Counted from the stretch's first letter, positions 7,319 to 13,796 are shown. The stretch: 14,202 bases of DNA from Candidatus Desantisbacteria bacterium CG2_30_40_21 (GCA_001873945.1 MNYI01000014.1:1-14202); one strand, 5' to 3'. The notes: generated from the letters alone by a model not told the origin. Numbers and translations: made by a program.

Positions 7319-7558
7319 ACGGTTGGCTTGCTCCATATTTGGACCAAGGCATCCGTGATGCCGTTCTCCAAACAACGCCAACACGGTTGGCTTGCTCCAT
7401 ATTTTGATCAATCTTTATTTACGCATTTGTTGAACCCTCACCCCGTCCCGCTCCCATGAGGAGAGGGAGCAATGTCAACTATTTTATTGGTTTGCATATA
7501 GTTTCCATCTTCTCTGTGCCTCGACGCCTCTGCGGTTAAGTGAGTAGTTACCAAAAAA
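7319..7558. repeat. Intergenic repeats between the PorV-like and NHL genes
   Basis: No gene is visible. ACGGTTGGCTTGCTCCATATTT occurs twice (7319-7340 and 7383-7404, 64-bp period). A GCTCCC/GGGAGC hairpin (7450-7455, 7465-7470) lies in a CCCTCACCCCGTCCCG-type repeat. CTCTGTGCC-GCGGTTAAG matches the common ACCGCAGAGGC family, and TGAGTAGTTACCAAAAAAT (7541-7559) is identical to 14101-14119. Confidence 0.55.
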
Positions 7559-9298
7559 TTACTCCACTACCGCTATTTTCTTTATTTCCTTAAACCCACC
7601 AGCTTTTATCTGGACTAAGTAAATCCCGCTTGACACAATCTCTCCGCTATCATTTCTACCGTCCCATGTCTTCGTATATATGCCAATACCTTGATAAGTG
7701 TCCACTAAGGTTTTAATCAAATTGCCCCGAAAATCATAAATCACAATACTTACTTCAGTATTTTCAGTCAGTTCATATTTAATGATTACCTTCTCATTCT
7801 TTGTTGGGTCAAATAAATTATTGTAAAGCATAAATCTTTCGCCAGAGGAAGCTGAAAAACTTATCCATGAAGAATAGCTGGTAGTAAGATTTCCTGCATT
7901 GTCCTTGATGGTAATTTTAATTATTATCTGCGAGGAGAGGGGATAATTCCTTGCCAGTTTACCTGAATCTATTGTTACACTGATGCTTCCTTGTGGATCA
8001 ATAGTTGCGGTATATATCTCCTTCGATAAAATGTTTTCACTCTGATCCCTTATAATTATTTCAGATAATGTTGCTTCAGGTTCGGTTTTTCCAGTCAGGG
8101 TAATTTCTCCGCTTTTTACTTTTGTTTCTTTTGTTTCTGCTGGTAGATCAATTGTCGGCGGCTGAGGTGGGGTAGTATCTACTGTTATACCATCACTCCA
8201 ACCTGACCAGTAATCATCCATAGCCTCTAATCCACAACCATTTATTGCCTTTACCCGAGCAGAATAAGTAAGTGAATTGGTAGCGTTTATTGTTGTGTAG
8301 GCAAGGATATTGCCAACATTACCATCAAAAATTGTCCCGATTACTGTTCCCCCTTTATCGCCCTTAACCTGTAATCTGTAGCCACCAATCCCTGCCTCTG
8401 CATCATCAGCAGCCCCTTTATTCCATGAGAAGGTAAGTGTTGTTGATAATGGATTGCCAGTAGCAGTTGGGACAGATGGCTTACCTGTGGGTGGGGTAGT
8501 ATCTACTGTTATAGTTCCAGCAACAAGAGAAAAATTTACCGTTGTCGTTGCATTTTCAGTAATTACTACACCAATTGTTTCTGTAGAGCTGTATCCACTG
8601 GTTGTAACCCGCACAGTGCAGTTTCCAGCAGGAACAAACAGACAATAGTTTCCATTTGTCCCTGTTGTTGTAGAAAACCTCATTGCTTCATTATTGGATA
8701 CCTCAACCATTGCCCTATTTATTGCCTTGTTGTCAGCCGAGTTGGTTACCTTACCAGAAAGCCAGCCTGATGGATACGACTTGTTGAATTTCTGGATGCG
8801 ATGGTTGCCGTAATCTACAACAAACACATTGTCAGAGCTGTCTACTGCTACGCCAAGAGGATTGCGAAACTGCTCATCCCCTGAGCCAGGACTGCCCCAT
8901 TTGGTGATGAATGTGCCATCAGCGGTAAACTTCTGGATGCAACGGTTGCTTTGGTCTACAACAAACACATTGCCAGAGCTGTCTACTGATAGACCACGAG
9001 GATCATTAAACTGCCCAATCCCTGAGCCAGGACTGCCCCATTTGGTGATGAATGTGCCATCAGCGGTAAACTTCTGGATGCGATGGCTGTTGTACTCTGC
9101 AACAAACACATTGCCAGAGCTGTCTACTGCTACGCCATAAGGATAATTAAACTGCCCATCCCCTGAGCCATTATTGCCCCATTTGGTTTGCATGAAGTAT
9201 GTCTCTTCCGCCCATAAGTCTCTTTGCATTCCAGCCCATAATCCCTGAGCAATCAGCATAAAAAGAAGCAACCTTTTTATTTGTCTTTGAATATTCAT
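7559..9298 (-). CDS. Secreted NHL-repeat protein with FlgD/T9SS-like C-terminal domain
   Basis: 579 residues. A signal peptide covers about 1-30 (RDLWA). Three NHL beta-propeller repeats follow (about 37-82, 84-129, 131-172), each with GVAVDSSGNVFV-type and RIQKFTADGTF-type strands. A carboxypeptidase-regulatory-like Ig fold (178-258, GKVTNSADNKAINRAMVEV) comes next, then two fibronectin/Ig-like domains introduced by VDTTPP (265-373 and 374-482). A C-terminal beta-sandwich (about 487-579) contains YNNLFDPTKNEKVIIKY, YDFRGNLIKTL, WDGRNDSGEIVSSGIYLV and KKIAVVE, the FlgD-like/T9SS type A sorting pattern. Three NHL units are too few for a closed propeller, so it may oligomerise or act as a stalk. 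AAGGAGGA precedes the ATG at about nine bases. It is probably surface-exposed or secreted; the C-terminal domain may anchor or route it, possibly with the PorV-like neighbour. Confidence 0.85.
   Translation of the reverse strand: MNIQRQIKRLLLFMLIAQGLWAGMQRDLWAEETYFMQTKWGNNGSGDGQFNYPYGVAVDSSGNVFVAEYNSHRIQKFTADGTFITKWGSPGSGIGQFNDPRGLSVDSSGNVFVVDQSNRCIQKFTADGTFITKWGSPGSGDEQFRNPLGVAVDSSDNVFVVDYGNHRIQKFNKSYPSGWLSGKVTNSADNKAINRAMVEVSNNEAMRFSTTTGTNGNYCLFVPAGNCTVRVTTSGYSSTETIGVVITENATTTVNFSLVAGTITVDTTPPTGKPSVPTATGNPLSTTLTFSWNKGAADDAEAGIGGYRLQVKGDKGGTVIGTIFDGNVGNILAYTTINATNSLTYSARVKAINGCGLEAMDDYWSGWSDGITVDTTPPQPPTIDLPAETKETKVKSGEITLTGKTEPEATLSEIIIRDQSENILSKEIYTATIDPQGSISVTIDSGKLARNYPLSSQIIIKITIKDNAGNLTTSYSSWISFSASSGERFMLYNNLFDPTKNEKVIIKYELTENTEVSIVIYDFRGNLIKTLVDTYQGIGIYTKTWDGRNDSGEIVSSGIYLVQIKAGGFKEIKKIAVVE
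8880..9081. repeat. 61-bp exact internal duplication in the NHL repeats
   Basis: Bases 8880-8940 recur without change at 9021-9081, a 141-bp period equal to one 47-residue NHL unit. The exact nucleotide identity, not just protein similarity, points to recent tandem duplication or gene conversion between units two and three. Confidence 0.8.
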
Positions 9299-9428
9299 GC
9301 TAACCTATCCTCCTTTAGTTTACTTGCGTTTTTTCAAATACCATGCTCTTTTTGAGATTGAATGGCAATATCCTCTTTCCTTTCTGGATTTTCAAAACTT
9401 ACCTGATAACCAATTGCCTACTGTTCGA

Positions 9429-9517
9429 TGACCGATTGTATAGAGGGGTTGTCAAGTTCATTCCGCTAAAGCAGAGTGCACCTTCAGTTAAACAGTTTGC
9501 CCACTGACCGATTGTAT
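9429..9517. repeat. 13-bp direct repeat TGACCGATTGTAT
   Basis: Identical copies at 9429-9441 and 9505-9517, each preceded by a related TTGCC(T/C)AC stretch, upstream of the NHL gene. On the - strand a short open frame (9334-9417: ending NPERKEDIAIQSQKEHGI) precedes the NHL gene and may be the tail of a lost gene, but it has no start. Function is unknown. Confidence 0.4.
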
Positions 9518-9551
9518 GGAAACTAATAAAAACTTGACATAACAGTTGTAG

Positions 9552-9572
9552 GGACAGGGCTTGTCCCTGTCC
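9552..9572. repeat. 8-bp perfect hairpin GGACAGGG...CCCTGTCC
   Basis: GGACAGGG (9552-9559), loop CTTGT, CCCTGTCC (9565-9572). It is ten bases beyond the stop of the small - strand partner gene. It could act as an mRNA 3'-end structure, but no T-run follows on that strand. Related GGACAGGC palindromes occur inside the MITE-like unit near 13643. Confidence 0.5.
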
Positions 9573-9581
9573 GATATATAC

Positions 9582-9773
9582 TCAGCGGCGTGGTTTGTCC
9601 GCATCGGCTGCAGCAACATGTTGAGGGGTAATAGTAGGAAAATCATATACAACCTTGCCATACTTCCAGATAGGCAATTTGCGGTTTTCCTTCCTCGCCT
9701 TTTCCGCTACTGCTAATGCAGCTCGACAGAGTGCTGCATACCCTAAACGCGCGTAATCTTCTCCCTTACTCAT
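9582..9773 (-). CDS. Small partner of the Zeta-like kinase (putative antitoxin)
   Basis: 63 residues, Ala- and Lys-rich at the start (GYAALCRAALAVAEKARKENR) and ending in WKYGKVVYDF-PTITP. Small proteins that accompany COG4185/Zeta-type kinases commonly have a helical N-terminus and a short W-x-x-GKV strand like the one at residues 36-42, which fits here. The ATG at 9771-9773 lies one base after the kinase stop, so the two are co-translated. The order is kinase first, partner second, the reverse of many toxin-antitoxin pairs. An antitoxin role is inference. Confidence 0.6.
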   Translation of the reverse strand: MSKGEDYARLGYAALCRAALAVAEKARKENRKLPIWKYGKVVYDFPTITPQHVAAADADKPRR

Positions 9774-9774
9774 A

Positions 9775-10284
9775 CTATTTTGACTCCTCTATAATCTTGG
9801 GTTCATAGTCTGATGTATCAAATATGATCCATGCATCTACAATATCCTGATAGACTTTTCTAAAGTTCTTCCATCCTCTGTCAAACCTACGGCAGATGTC
9901 TTCCTCTGGAACATTATGTCCACCTTGAGAAACTCTCAGTCTAACACGATCGATAGCTATCTCTGCACTGGGAAGACGCAAAAAATATAGAACTACTTCA
10001 TAACCCGTCTTTTTCCATTTTTCAATATGCTTAGCATATTTCGTACCGCTCAATGTTGTTTCAAAGGCAAAAGATTCTTCATCGACAACACATTTTGCTA
10101 TCCTTTTCAATACTAATCTGCCAGCTTCAATCCTTACCTTATCCGGTGCCAGTGGTGACAGCCCCTCTGCGATCATATCTACATTAATGAAATTTACACA
10201 TTGTCCTTCTGACGGGAGAAACGACTTTGCAAAGGTTGTCTTGCCTGCCCCATTAGGACCAGCTATGATAAAGCATGTTTTCAC
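9775..10284 (-). CDS. Zeta-toxin/COG4185-family P-loop kinase
   Basis: 169 residues beginning with a GTG. Walker A is GPNGAGKTT (9-17). NVDMIAEGLSP (D36 region) matches the Zeta-type substrate-base residue, and SFAFETTLSG (E75) is the lid-like segment. RVRLRVSQGGHNVPEEDICRRFDR (113-136) carries the arginines that contact the ATP phosphates in this family. Zeta toxins phosphorylate UDP-N-acetylglucosamine and block cell-wall synthesis. COG4185 members are less well characterised, so the target is not established here. It is shorter at the C-terminus than typical 190-200-residue members. AGGGG lies upstream of the GTG. The small partner gene follows directly. A solitary kinase-partner pair in a repeat-rich region suggests a mobile toxin-antitoxin module. 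Confidence 0.8.
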   Translation of the reverse strand: MKTCFIIAGPNGAGKTTFAKSFLPSEGQCVNFINVDMIAEGLSPLAPDKVRIEAGRLVLKRIAKCVVDEESFAFETTLSGTKYAKHIEKWKKTGYEVVLYFLRLPSAEIAIDRVRLRVSQGGHNVPEEDICRRFDRGWKNFRKVYQDIVDAWIIFDTSDYEPKIIEESK

Positions 10285-10319
10285 TTAGTTCCCCTGTTTT
10301 CATCAACCATAAATTCGTG

Positions 10320-10346
10320 GTTACCAAAAATTACTCCACCACTGCT
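10320..10346. repeat. Degenerate copy of the NHL gene's 3' end
   Basis: Bases 10320-10346 match 7547-7574 at 25 of 28 positions with one A missing from the run. On the - strand both read ...VVE-stop followed by the GTTACC repeat. It looks like a leftover tail of another sorting-domain gene, or a repeat unit that spans a stop codon. Confidence 0.5.
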
Positions 10347-10451
10347 GAACGATTACCAATCAACCTATATCTACGCATCTAATGTCAACCTCTTTACATG
10401 CTTTGCGTAAGCCTTTGCGTACTTTGCGAGAAATTTACAAAATCAAACTGA

Positions 10452-10569
10452 TCATGCCAAATGATTAAAAGCAAGGAAATAATTTTGCCATAATTGATCT
10501 GTAGAGCCATATTCATTATCAAAAGCAAAATAGTCAACCATATACTCAGGAAGGGTATAACTATAGCTT
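10452..10569 (-). pseudogene. Coding-like remnant, unidentified
   Basis: One base into the next frame after the DUF5674-like stop, an open stretch reads SYSYTLPEYMVDYFAFDNEYG, then LWQNYFLAFNHLA-stop. The acidic and aromatic composition is protein-like, but there is no start and I recognise no family. It may be the tail of a different gene joined by deletion. Confidence 0.3.
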
Positions 10570-10680
10570 TTATTGTTTGTCTGATTCAATGTCAACAACA
10601 GCCTTGACAAGATTACCAAAACCATTGGCAGCTATTTTCCTTAATTCTTTGCGGTCTATCTTTTTATTTATAATTTTCAT
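10570..10680 (-). pseudogene. DUF5674-like N-terminal fragment
   Basis: 36 codons (MKIINKKIDRKELRKIA, then NGFGNLVKAVVDIE) match the start of DUF5674-type small proteins, which normally continue with a GELHADEE-like segment for another 60 or so residues. Here the frame stops at TAA (10570-10572) and that segment is missing. The ATG overlaps the stop of the upstream nuclease gene as ATGA, so it was the next gene in that unit. The family name is from memory of the N-terminal pattern and is moderately certain. Confidence 0.45.
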
Positions 10681-11366
10681 AATCCTCTTAATCCTTCTAC
10701 TTCTTCTCTTGTCAAACCAGTCTTTTTTGATATGGTTTGATTATCTAAAACATCTAACAAGTTTTTAGCAATTGCTATTGCCTTTTGCCTTTCCCCTCTT
10801 TTCTCTCCTCTTATTTCCCCTCTTTTCTCTCCTCTTCTTTCCCCTCTTCTTTCTGCCGTTTGAATCGCCATATCTTCATCTCTCAGCCATTTCAATCTTG
10901 CTTCATAGCTGTCTCTTTCTTCTTCATTTAGCGACATCCCTTCCAATACCTCTAATGCCTTCTTTATTGTCGGGATTTCTTCTAATTCCTTAGGAAATTT
11001 ATTTCTACTATATATTTCCGCTTTCTTCAAAAAATTTACCCATCTGTCTAACATCGAATTCATATCTTCATTATACTTTTCCAGTTCTATAAAATGTATT
11101 TCGATATGGTCTAAGTATTCCTTATTTGTCTTCACATTCTTTAACTTATATGCATTATGATAACCCTCTTCTTCTATACAGTTAAAGTTTAGGATATTTA
11201 TACATATTGTCTTTTTTAGATTATCATAATTTATTCCTGATACTAATTGTCCTGTATATACTTTTGACCAGTAGTATAATGCTCTTCTGCCGAAATATTC
11301 CTGATCCATTATCTGCATCTCTATATTAAACCATTTCCCACTTGAATCCTGTGCCTTTATATCCAA
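10677..11366 (-). CDS. PD-(D/E)XK nuclease (Rpn/transposase-like), C-terminal part
   Basis: 229 residues if started at the TTG at 11366, but the frame is open further and the protein clearly begins in the neighbouring frame. Residues 1-20 (LDIKAQ...WFNIEMQIMD) hold the D and the ExQ of the PD-(D/E)XK core. They are followed by the YYWSKVYTGQL helix typical of Rpn/PDDEXK-family transposase-nucleases. Residues about 110-165 are helical. Residues 171-193 are an ERRGEKRG repeat (encoded by a 24-bp DNA repeat at 10790-10857). The end (ISKKTGLTREEVEGL) is a short helix-turn-helix-like segment. Rpn proteins promote RecA-independent recombination or act as antiphage nucleases. Function here depends on whether the frame break is bypassed. 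Confidence 0.75.
   Translation of the reverse strand: MDIKAQDSSGKWFNIEMQIMDQEYFGRRALYYWSKVYTGQLVSGINYDNLKKTICINILNFNCIEEEGYHNAYKLKNVKTNKEYLDHIEIHFIELEKYNEDMNSMLDRWVNFLKKAEIYSRNKFPKELEEIPTIKKALEVLEGMSLNEEERDSYEARLKWLRDEDMAIQTAERRGERRGEKRGEIRGEKRGERQKAIAIAKNLLDVLDNQTISKKTGLTREEVEGLRGL
10790..10857. repeat. 24-bp tandem repeat in the nuclease gene
   Basis: TTTCCCCTCTTTTCTCTCCTC-type units repeat about three times, coding for the (ERRGEKRG)n stretch. Such coding microsatellites can change length by slippage in whole codons. Confidence 0.6.
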
Positions 11367-11545
11367 TATGGATAATTTATCATTCTTAAAATTCTGGACA
11401 TTATATGGATTTTTATCTCTATATCCTTTACCCTATCTGCTTCACTTATTACTGAATTTATAAAATCTATTAATAAATCTTTGTTTTCTACTGAACCAAA
11501 TAGTTTCTTAAATGCAAAATCTACCCTTGGATTTATCATACACAT
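11357..11545 (-). CDS. PD-(D/E)XK nuclease, N-terminal part
   Basis: Reads MCMINPRVDFAFKKLFG, then LLIDFINSVI and VKDIEIK before running into the wrong frame and stopping. INPRVDFAFKKLFG is the standard start of Rpn/PDDEXK transposase-nucleases. AGGAG precedes the ATG at 11545 at nine bases, favouring it over the TTG at 11554. At the run of five A (T at 11410-11414 on +), one more A would continue the frame as NPYNVQNFKN...LSILDIKAQ into the C-terminal frame. It is thus one gene split by a one-base deletion or bypassed by -1 slippage. Confidence 0.75.
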   Translation of the reverse strand: MCMINPRVDFAFKKLFGSVENKDLLIDFINSVISEADRVKDIEIKIHIMSRILRMINYPYWI

Positions 11546-11609
11546 TTTTATCAACTCCTATAATTTTATTATCTATTTCCCAATTCTCTTAATAAAGAGA
11601 GTACGGTTA

Positions 11610-12134
11610 CTATTTTTCTACCCTTGCCTCAACATCATACTGTCCAGCAGAGATTGCCTTGATCCTTTGTTCCTTGATTTGTTCCAGACGACGGGCAATA
11701 TCTGTGGCATTACCCCTTTTCAAGGTAATCTCTAAGGTGGCTGAGCTGCCTGAGTAATTCCTTACACGAGAGTCTTTGACTTCTATGAATGAACGCATTA
11801 AACGGTTAATCAAGTTTAGCTCACTGATGTCAGCTATCCCGGTTATCTTTAAGGTAATGCTCGACTGCTTTTCCAATGTTTCGTAAAGCTCTTTGGCAAA
11901 ATCTGTATCAATCTTCTCAACTGCCCGAGTCAATGCTGCTTTTGCTGCTGCCTCTCTGGTTATATCCACTCCGCCAGAGACTTCATTGATTACAGCCATT
12001 ACCTCTCTGGTATTTGCTTTGAGTATTTTCAAGGAAACGGTTGCTCGATAAGAGATTAGCCCTCCTAATCCACTATCTGTCACAAACTGGCTTGTTGCCT
12101 TACCCAAAACAATGATGTCTGCATTAATTAGCAC
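11610..12134 (-). CDS. FlgT/LPP20-like lipoprotein, C-terminal part
   Basis: 174 residues from a GTG at 12134 with no clear ribosome-binding site and no signal peptide. It starts mid-domain (LINADIIVLGKATSQ) and continues with a periplasmic alpha/beta domain (ISYRATVSLKIL) and helices. A second small domain at about 95-145 (LKITGIADISELNLINRLM) is followed by an RLEQIKEQR-rich end. It overlaps the N-terminal frame by 11 nt. Joined by a +1 shift (…EKQAG-VLINADIIVLG…), the two make a 365-residue lipoprotein resembling the flagellar-assembly FlgT/LPP20-like periplasmic proteins. No flagellar genes are nearby, so a general envelope role is more likely. Confidence 0.65.
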   Translation of the reverse strand: MLINADIIVLGKATSQFVTDSGLGGLISYRATVSLKILKANTREVMAVINEVSGGVDITREAAAKAALTRAVEKIDTDFAKELYETLEKQSSITLKITGIADISELNLINRLMRSFIEVKDSRVRNYSGSSATLEITLKRGNATDIARRLEQIKEQRIKAISAGQYDVEARVEK

Positions 12135-12708
12135 TGCCAGCCTGCTTTTCTATATCTTCAGAAGTATCCTTCGGCTTATCATCGCTGACACGAAAGCCGG
12201 CATTAATAAAATGCTGACTCAGTTGTCCACCTATTGCTGATGTTTGGACCGCTGTATCTTCCACATACTCGTCAATCCAGAAAGCCACGATGGGTGAAGG
12301 CTTTGTCTCCCACTGCATTTCATTTAGCTTTTTGGCTAAATCCTCTTTTCTGACTGCCGCCTTGATCCGTACCTTATAAAATTCATTATCGTGAGATTCC
12401 TTAAGGATAGTCCACCGTTCTATATACCCCTGTGTCTGTCCAAGTATATTTTCTTCAAGCAAGACTGACTTGGAGACTAAGGTTTCACCAGTTACGAAGA
12501 CCCCGACAACAAGCCCTAATGCAGCCCTTTGGGCATCAGATAGTGCTGCATTCTTTGCACCAGTTATGTCATCCTTGATAATTGGTGATTGTCCTTCAGC
12601 TTCCACTACCTCTGTGTCTACCGTTGGTTTAATAATCATTTCTTTGGTTGTAACGCAACCACAAAAAAACAGCAGACAAATCATCAAACAAGTAAGTAAA
12701 TATTTCAT
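12124..12708 (-). CDS. FlgT/LPP20-like lipoprotein, N-terminal part
   Basis: 194 residues. A lipoprotein signal peptide (1-17) ends at FFCGC with C18 as the likely acylated cysteine. Residues 45-130 (ITGAKNAALSDAQRAAL, YIERWTILKE, YKVRIKAAV) match the N-terminal FlgT/LPP20-type domain, in which A-x-x-A-A-x-x-D-A-x-x-A repeats on a helix. Residues 138-194 begin a second alpha/beta domain that is cut off at SAN. GAGAGGA precedes the ATG. The frame ends where the C-terminal half starts in +1. It follows the LPP20-like gene, separated by a 90-bp hairpin repeat. Confidence 0.72.
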   Translation of the reverse strand: MKYLLTCLMICLLFFCGCVTTKEMIIKPTVDTEVVEAEGQSPIIKDDITGAKNAALSDAQRAALGLVVGVFVTGETLVSKSVLLEENILGQTQGYIERWTILKESHDNEFYKVRIKAAVRKEDLAKKLNEMQWETKPSPIVAFWIDEYVEDTAVQTSAIGGQLSQHFINAGFRVSDDKPKDTSEDIEKQAGSAN

Positions 12709-12729
12709 TATGTTTTCCTCTCATTAATC

Positions 12730-12819
12730 GTAGTGGGAGCATCCTTGCTCCTGATTTCTTTGCCAGCAAGGATACTATCGACACATTTTTCAGGACAGGA
12801 GCAAGGATGCTCCTGCTAC
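12730..12819. repeat. 90-bp inverted-repeat unit between lipoprotein genes
   Basis: GTAGTGGGAGCATCCTTGCT (arm 12730-12753) is the inverse of 12796-12819 at 22 of 24 positions. The interior carries a related GCCAGCAAGGATA. It has the look of a short non-autonomous palindromic element lodged within an operon, and could form a long hairpin in the transcript. Confidence 0.6.
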
Positions 12820-12825
12820 TTTCTC

Positions 12826-13137
12826 TCACTTAATCATCTTCAATCCCATTGCCTTTAATCTCTTCTTTGGAAGTTTCAAGGTAATCATACAACCGTCATC
12901 CTTCGTCCATTCTGTCTTAACTATTTCTGCCCCTTTGAGTTCAGCATCAATCTTGCTGGCCAGAAGTGAATCTGCTTCCATTGCCTGTGCTACAGTGATA
13001 CCGCCGGTAAGGGTTACCCCCTTGATAATGGTAAGCATCTCATACTGTGCCTGCACGATGGCAGCACTTCTTGACATTGCCAGCCGTTGGGTTTTATTCT
13101 CTATACTTGGGTCAGCCGCACCAATCCCAATTGCCAC
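12826..13137 (-). CDS. LPP20-like lipoprotein, main body
   Basis: 103 residues from the GTG at 13137, but the frame is open upstream to about 13224 and the extra residues (AASKSGFIKDGEIKK, then EAVGDENVV) belong to the protein. The body (AIGIGAADPSIENKTQRLAMSRSAAIVQAQ, seen as G-x-G-A...R...A-x-x-A-x-x-x-A) and the TEWTKDDGCMITLKLPKKRL strand are typical of LPP20/FlgP-like envelope lipoproteins. No ribosome-binding site precedes 13137. The true N-terminus is the signal peptide at 13276, reached by a +1 shift. Confidence 0.7.
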   Translation of the reverse strand: MAIGIGAADPSIENKTQRLAMSRSAAIVQAQYEMLTIIKGVTLTGGITVAQAMEADSLLASKIDAELKGAEIVKTEWTKDDGCMITLKLPKKRLKAMGLKMIK

Positions 13138-13207
13138 AACATTTTCATCACCTACTGCTTCTTGAGAAATTGTCTTCTTGATTTCACCATCCTTAATGAA
13201 CCCTGAT

Positions 13208-13276
13208 TTAGAAGCAGCAACAACTACTCAGGATAAATGGAACCAAAAACAAGCCAAATAACACAAAAATCCTCAT
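13208..13276 (-). CDS. Signal-peptide/lipobox leader of the LPP20-like gene
   Basis: 22 codons (MRIFVLFGLFLVPFILSSC, then CCF and stop) from an ATG behind an excellent GGAGGTG ribosome-binding site. LSSC is a good lipobox. Skipping one base after that TGT gives AASKSGFIKDGE in the LPP20 body frame. In frame zero it stops at 13208-13210. It is almost certainly the first exon-like part of a single gene. Confidence 0.7.
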   Translation of the reverse strand: MRIFVLFGLFLVPFILSSCCCF

Positions 13277-13318
13277 TTTTTTCACCTCCTCGAAAAAGAA
13301 TTTTTTTATCATATAATT

Positions 13319-13348
13319 ATTATAGCATACAACCTTTATTATTGTCAA
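13319..13348 (-). promoter_or_regulatory. Consensus sigma70 promoter of the lipoprotein operon
   Basis: TTGACA (13343-13348) and TATAAT (13319-13324) both match the sigma70 consensus exactly on the - strand with an 18-bp spacer. Transcription would start about 35 bases before the LPP20 ATG at 13276. The best promoter in the window. Confidence 0.75.
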
Positions 13349-13368
13349 TTATAAGATTACCATGACAT

Positions 13369-13515
13369 GTAATGGGTCAGTGAATGGTAGGGGAAAGAAA
13401 TTCATTAGTAACAAATTAAACCGCGAATGTTCGCTAATCAAAAGAATTTATTAGCGTGTTTTCGCGTTCATTTGCGGTTAATAATAAATTTCCCTACTGT
13501 TTACTGACCCATTAC
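13369..13515. repeat. 147-bp nested inverted repeat
   Basis: Outer arms GTAATGGGTCAGTGAATGGT (13369-13392) and 13492-13515 match at 21 of 24. A second, inner inverted pair is AAACCGCGAATGTTCGC and its inverse near 13456-13481 (CGCGTTCATTTGCGG). The inner pair belongs to the CGCGAA-rich repeat also seen near 3644-3725. No gene inside. Confidence 0.6.
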
Positions 13516-13534
13516 GAATATTCAGATATTTTAT

Positions 13535-13563
13535 TTGACATCTTGATATAATTGTGATATTAT
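13535..13563 (+). promoter_or_regulatory. Strong sigma70-type promoter reading rightward
   Basis: TTGACA (13535-13540), 17-bp spacer, TATTAT (13558-13563, five of six). The expected start is near 13570, a few bases from the insertion point of the 193-bp element. No gene follows for 570 bases. Confidence 0.5.
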
Positions 13564-13585
13564 AAAATGTAATTATGCTGATAAG

Positions 13586-13778
13586 CAGCAATTCTCATTA
13601 TGGTAAAATGGATAAAGGGGAGATATGGAGATTAATCGGTAGGACAGGCATTCTTGCCTGTCATCTGCAACAGGACAGGCTTGCCTGCCCTACCAACAAT
13701 TCTGTTGATAATCGACACCATCTCCTCTATTCCCTTATTCCCCTTTGAACATAAGTTTTGCCATAATGAGAATTGCTG
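13586..13778. mobile_element. 193-bp MITE-like element with 9-bp target duplication
   Basis: CAGCAATTCTCATTATGG (13586-13603) is the exact inverse of 13761-13778. GCTGATAAG lies immediately outside both ends (13577-13585, 13779-13787), a clear 9-bp target site duplication. The interior continues as an imperfect palindrome (AAAGGGG, GGAGAT, GTAGG-ACAGGC arms) and has no coding capacity. It would be moved in trans by an unknown transposase. The TIR does not let me name the IS family. Confidence 0.8.
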
Positions 13779-13796
13779 GCTGATAAGAAATATGGG

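Noticed and set aside
8829..9140. + strand open frame with internal repeats opposite the NHL gene
   Set aside because: It is the mirror of the NHL tandem repeats; the - strand frame has a signal peptide, ribosome-binding site and recognisable domains.
9334..9417. Short - strand frame ending KEDIAIQSQKEHGI
   Set aside because: Looks protein-like but has an in-frame stop just upstream, no start and no recognisable family.
13369..13515. CRISPR-like or tRNA-like structure in the inverted-repeat DNA at right
   Set aside because: Repeats are inverted, not directly spaced with unique spacers, and no cloverleaf or anticodon arm can be drawn.
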